Shown here: positions 62,791 to 64,000 of the stretch, piece after piece | Position numbering within the stretch: position 1 is the first letter of the stretch | How the letters are laid out: every line of letters begins with the position of its first letter | DNA from: Pseudomonas akapageensis | GTDB taxonomy: Bacteria > Pseudomonadota > Gammaproteobacteria > Pseudomonadales > Pseudomonadaceae | Assembly: GCF_011355085.1 (NCBI RefSeq) | Contig: NZ_VXCP01000041.1 | Coordinates: forward strand, 50,438 to 114,437 | Direction: 5' to 3' | Length of the DNA stretch: 64,000 nt | Translations under genes and position numbers: made by a program | Notes under the pieces: model-generated | Told to the model about the DNA's origin: nothing | The model's input: only the letters and a program-made list of their open reading frames with translations | The model's database searches: none

Positions 62791-62811
62791 TTTGTCTATT
62801 ATGGACTTTTA
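62791..62811 (-). promoter_or_regulatory. Candidate operator of dauBAR
   Basis: On the minus strand TAAAAGTCCATAATAGACAA (62811-62792) shares 14 of its first 17 bases with the element at 59028-59044 upstream of the neighbouring binding-protein gene. It sits about 30 bp upstream of dauB, in the core promoter zone. Confidence 0.5.
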
Positions 62812-62909
62812 GTTCTGTCGAGCAAGATCGCGGGCGTAAAAAAAGCGCAGCCTGTGGAGAGGGTGCGCTTTTGGTGTTTTGAACCATTCTCTTGCGTTGC
62901 AGATCACTC

Positions 62910-63012
62910 TGTAGCCGCTGCCGCAGGCTGCGCCAAGGTCCGCAGGACCTTCATTCGATCCGAAATCTTGCGCCCGCTTTGCGGTCGAGCGCAGCCTGCG
63001 GCAGCGGCTACA
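62910..63012. repeat. REPIN (TGTAGCCGCTGCCGCA family)
   Basis: Inverted units TGTAGCCGCTGCCGCAGGCT (from 62910) and GCAGCCTGCGGCAGCGGCTACA (ending 63012); same family as 58876-58982. It lies between dauB and the helicase gene, immediately downstream of the helicase stop on the minus strand. Confidence 0.9.
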
Positions 63013-63032
63013 GACGGTGTGAACCCGTCAAA

Positions 63033-64000
63033 TCAATGATGCTTACGCTGTACCGGCTTGAGCAATTCAGTCGGCGGCGTTTCGCAGTTGATCTTGCGCC
63101 CCAGCAGGGCCTCGATCGACGGCAGCTGGTAGGAGTCATCCTCGCCGGCAAAGCTGATCGACACGCCGCTGGTGCCGGCACGACCGGTCCGGCCGATGCG
63201 GTGCACGTAATCGTCGGGATCTTCCGGCAGGGTGAAGTTGATCACATGGCTGATGCCTTCGATGTGAATCCCGCGGCCGGCCACGTCGGTTGCCACCAAT
63301 ACGGTGATGCGACCTTCGCGGAAGTTCTCCAGGGTCTTGATCCGCTTGTGCTGCGGAACATCGCCCGATAGTTGCGCGGCGTTGACGCCGTCGCGCACCA
63401 GGCGCTCTTCGATGCGGCGGACTTCGTCCTTGCGGTTGGCGAAGACGATGACCCGTTCCCATTTGTTGATGGTCACCAGGTTGTACAACAGCTTGTACTT
63501 GTCGCTGCCGGCCACGGCGTAGACGTGCTGCTCGACTGTCTCGCTGGCGACGTTCTCCGGCTCGATCTCGACGATCGCCGGGTCCGTCGTCCACTGCTTG
63601 GCCAGGTTCATCACGTCTTCGGTGAAGGTGGCCGAGAACAGCAGGGTCTGGCGTTCGCTTTTCGGTGGGGTCTGGCGAATGATCTGGCGTACCTGCGGGA
63701 TGAAGCCCATGTCGAGCATGCGGTCGGCTTCGTCCAGGACCATCACTTCGACCATGTCCAGGTGCACGTCACCGCGCTGGTTGAAGTCCAGCAGGCGGCC
63801 AGGGGTGGCTACGAGGATGTCGCAGAAGCGGGATTCGAGCTGCTTGAGCTGCTTGTCGAAGTCCATGCCGCCAACGAAGGTCATGACGTTGAGCCCGCTG
63901 TACTTGGTCAGGGCTGCGGCGTCCTTGGCGATCTGTACGACCAGTTCGCGGGTCGGTGCGATGATCAGGGCCCGTGGCTCGCCCATGAAGCGTTCCTTGG
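63033..64000 (-). CDS. DEAD-box RNA helicase (5' partial, N-terminus outside window)
   Basis: At least 320 residues of an RhlB/RhlE-like ATP-dependent RNA helicase, cut at the right window edge. Visible motifs: ALIIAPTREL (Ia), VATPGR (Ib), VLDEADRMLDMGF (DEAD box, II), LLFSATF (III, SAT), VIVFANRK (IV), VLVATDVAGRGIHI (V) and YVHRIGRTGRAG (VI). Q motif and Walker A must lie upstream. The position next to dauBAR matches the P. aeruginosa rhl gene (PA3861). The stop is at 63033-63035, followed at once by a REPIN. Confidence 0.93.
   Translation of the reverse strand, partial: KERFMGEPRALIIAPTRELVVQIAKDAAALTKYSGLNVMTFVGGMDFDKQLKQLESRFCDILVATPGRLLDFNQRGDVHLDMVEVMVLDEADRMLDMGFIPQVRQIIRQTPPKSERQTLLFSATFTEDVMNLAKQWTTDPAIVEIEPENVASETVEQHVYAVAGSDKYKLLYNLVTINKWERVIVFANRKDEVRRIEERLVRDGVNAAQLSGDVPQHKRIKTLENFREGRITVLVATDVAGRGIHIEGISHVINFTLPEDPDDYVHRIGRTGRAGTSGVSISFAGEDDSYQLPSIEALLGRKINCETPPTELLKPVQRKHH

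Noticed and set aside
1..64000. CRISPR arrays, tRNA or rRNA genes, insertion sequences
   Set aside because: No regularly spaced direct repeats, no cloverleaf-like sequence or rRNA-like stretch, and no transposase or integrase gene were recognised on either strand. The only repeats found are REP/REPIN-type.

Overview
The window is a piece of a Pseudomonas chromosome, most likely of the P. fluorescens group. The evidence is GC-rich coding (outside some islands), a complete alginate operon in the P. aeruginosa gene order, dauBAR next to an amino-acid binding protein and a DEAD-box helicase (the P. aeruginosa PA3861-PA3865 neighbourhood), and several families of Pseudomonas REP/REPIN repeats between genes. 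Genus and group are inferred from gene content, not from a database search.

Layout. 1-11,300: the end of a 2-oxoacid dehydrogenase E2 gene, an SOS gene (yebG with a perfect LexA box), psiE, small conserved proteins, a secreted Gly-rich protein, an AraC regulator divergent from an EamA exporter, a three-gene gtr (O-antigen glucosylation) operon, and a 2-hydroxyacid reductase. 11,300-17,230: a LysR regulator divergent from a four-gene FUSC-type efflux operon (outer-membrane factor, FUSC pump, DUF1656, HlyD). 17,230-20,400: a small lower-GC defence locus (PtuA-like ATPase plus PtuB-like HNH nuclease, Septu type), followed by an elaborate inverted-repeat leader in front of a small protein. 20,400-29,700: two very large DUF6543 (dermonecrotic toxin-like) proteins. 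The first has leucine-rich repeats and a C-terminal NEL-type E3 ubiquitin ligase domain with a visible CxD motif.

29,780-46,011: the alginate operon on the minus strand, algD-alg8-alg44-algK-algE-algG-algX-algL-algI-algJ-algF-algA. It makes GDP-mannuronate, polymerises it under c-di-GMP control, epimerises, acetylates and trims the polymer, and exports it. A REPIN sits between algL and algI, and a REP forms part of the algK signal-peptide coding sequence. 46,838-50,707: yaaA, a degenerate NodB-like deacetylase, and a PIN-PhoH protein.

50,979-57,171: a strikingly AT-rich, tightly packed six-gene operon between phoH and moaCDE. It encodes a nucleotidyltransferase-fold protein, a divergent acetate-kinase-like protein, an unknown 185-residue protein, a SAH-hydrolase-like NAD-binding protein, a MATE-like exporter and a HIT protein. 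I do not recognise this set as a described system. It looks like a horizontally acquired small-molecule biosynthesis and export cassette, and it is the best candidate for an undescribed system here. 57,676-64,000: moaCDE, a cationic amino-acid binding protein, the D-arginine catabolic operon dauBAR, and the 3' part of a DEAD-box RNA helicase. A motif shared by the dauB and binding-protein promoters may be an operator that links them.
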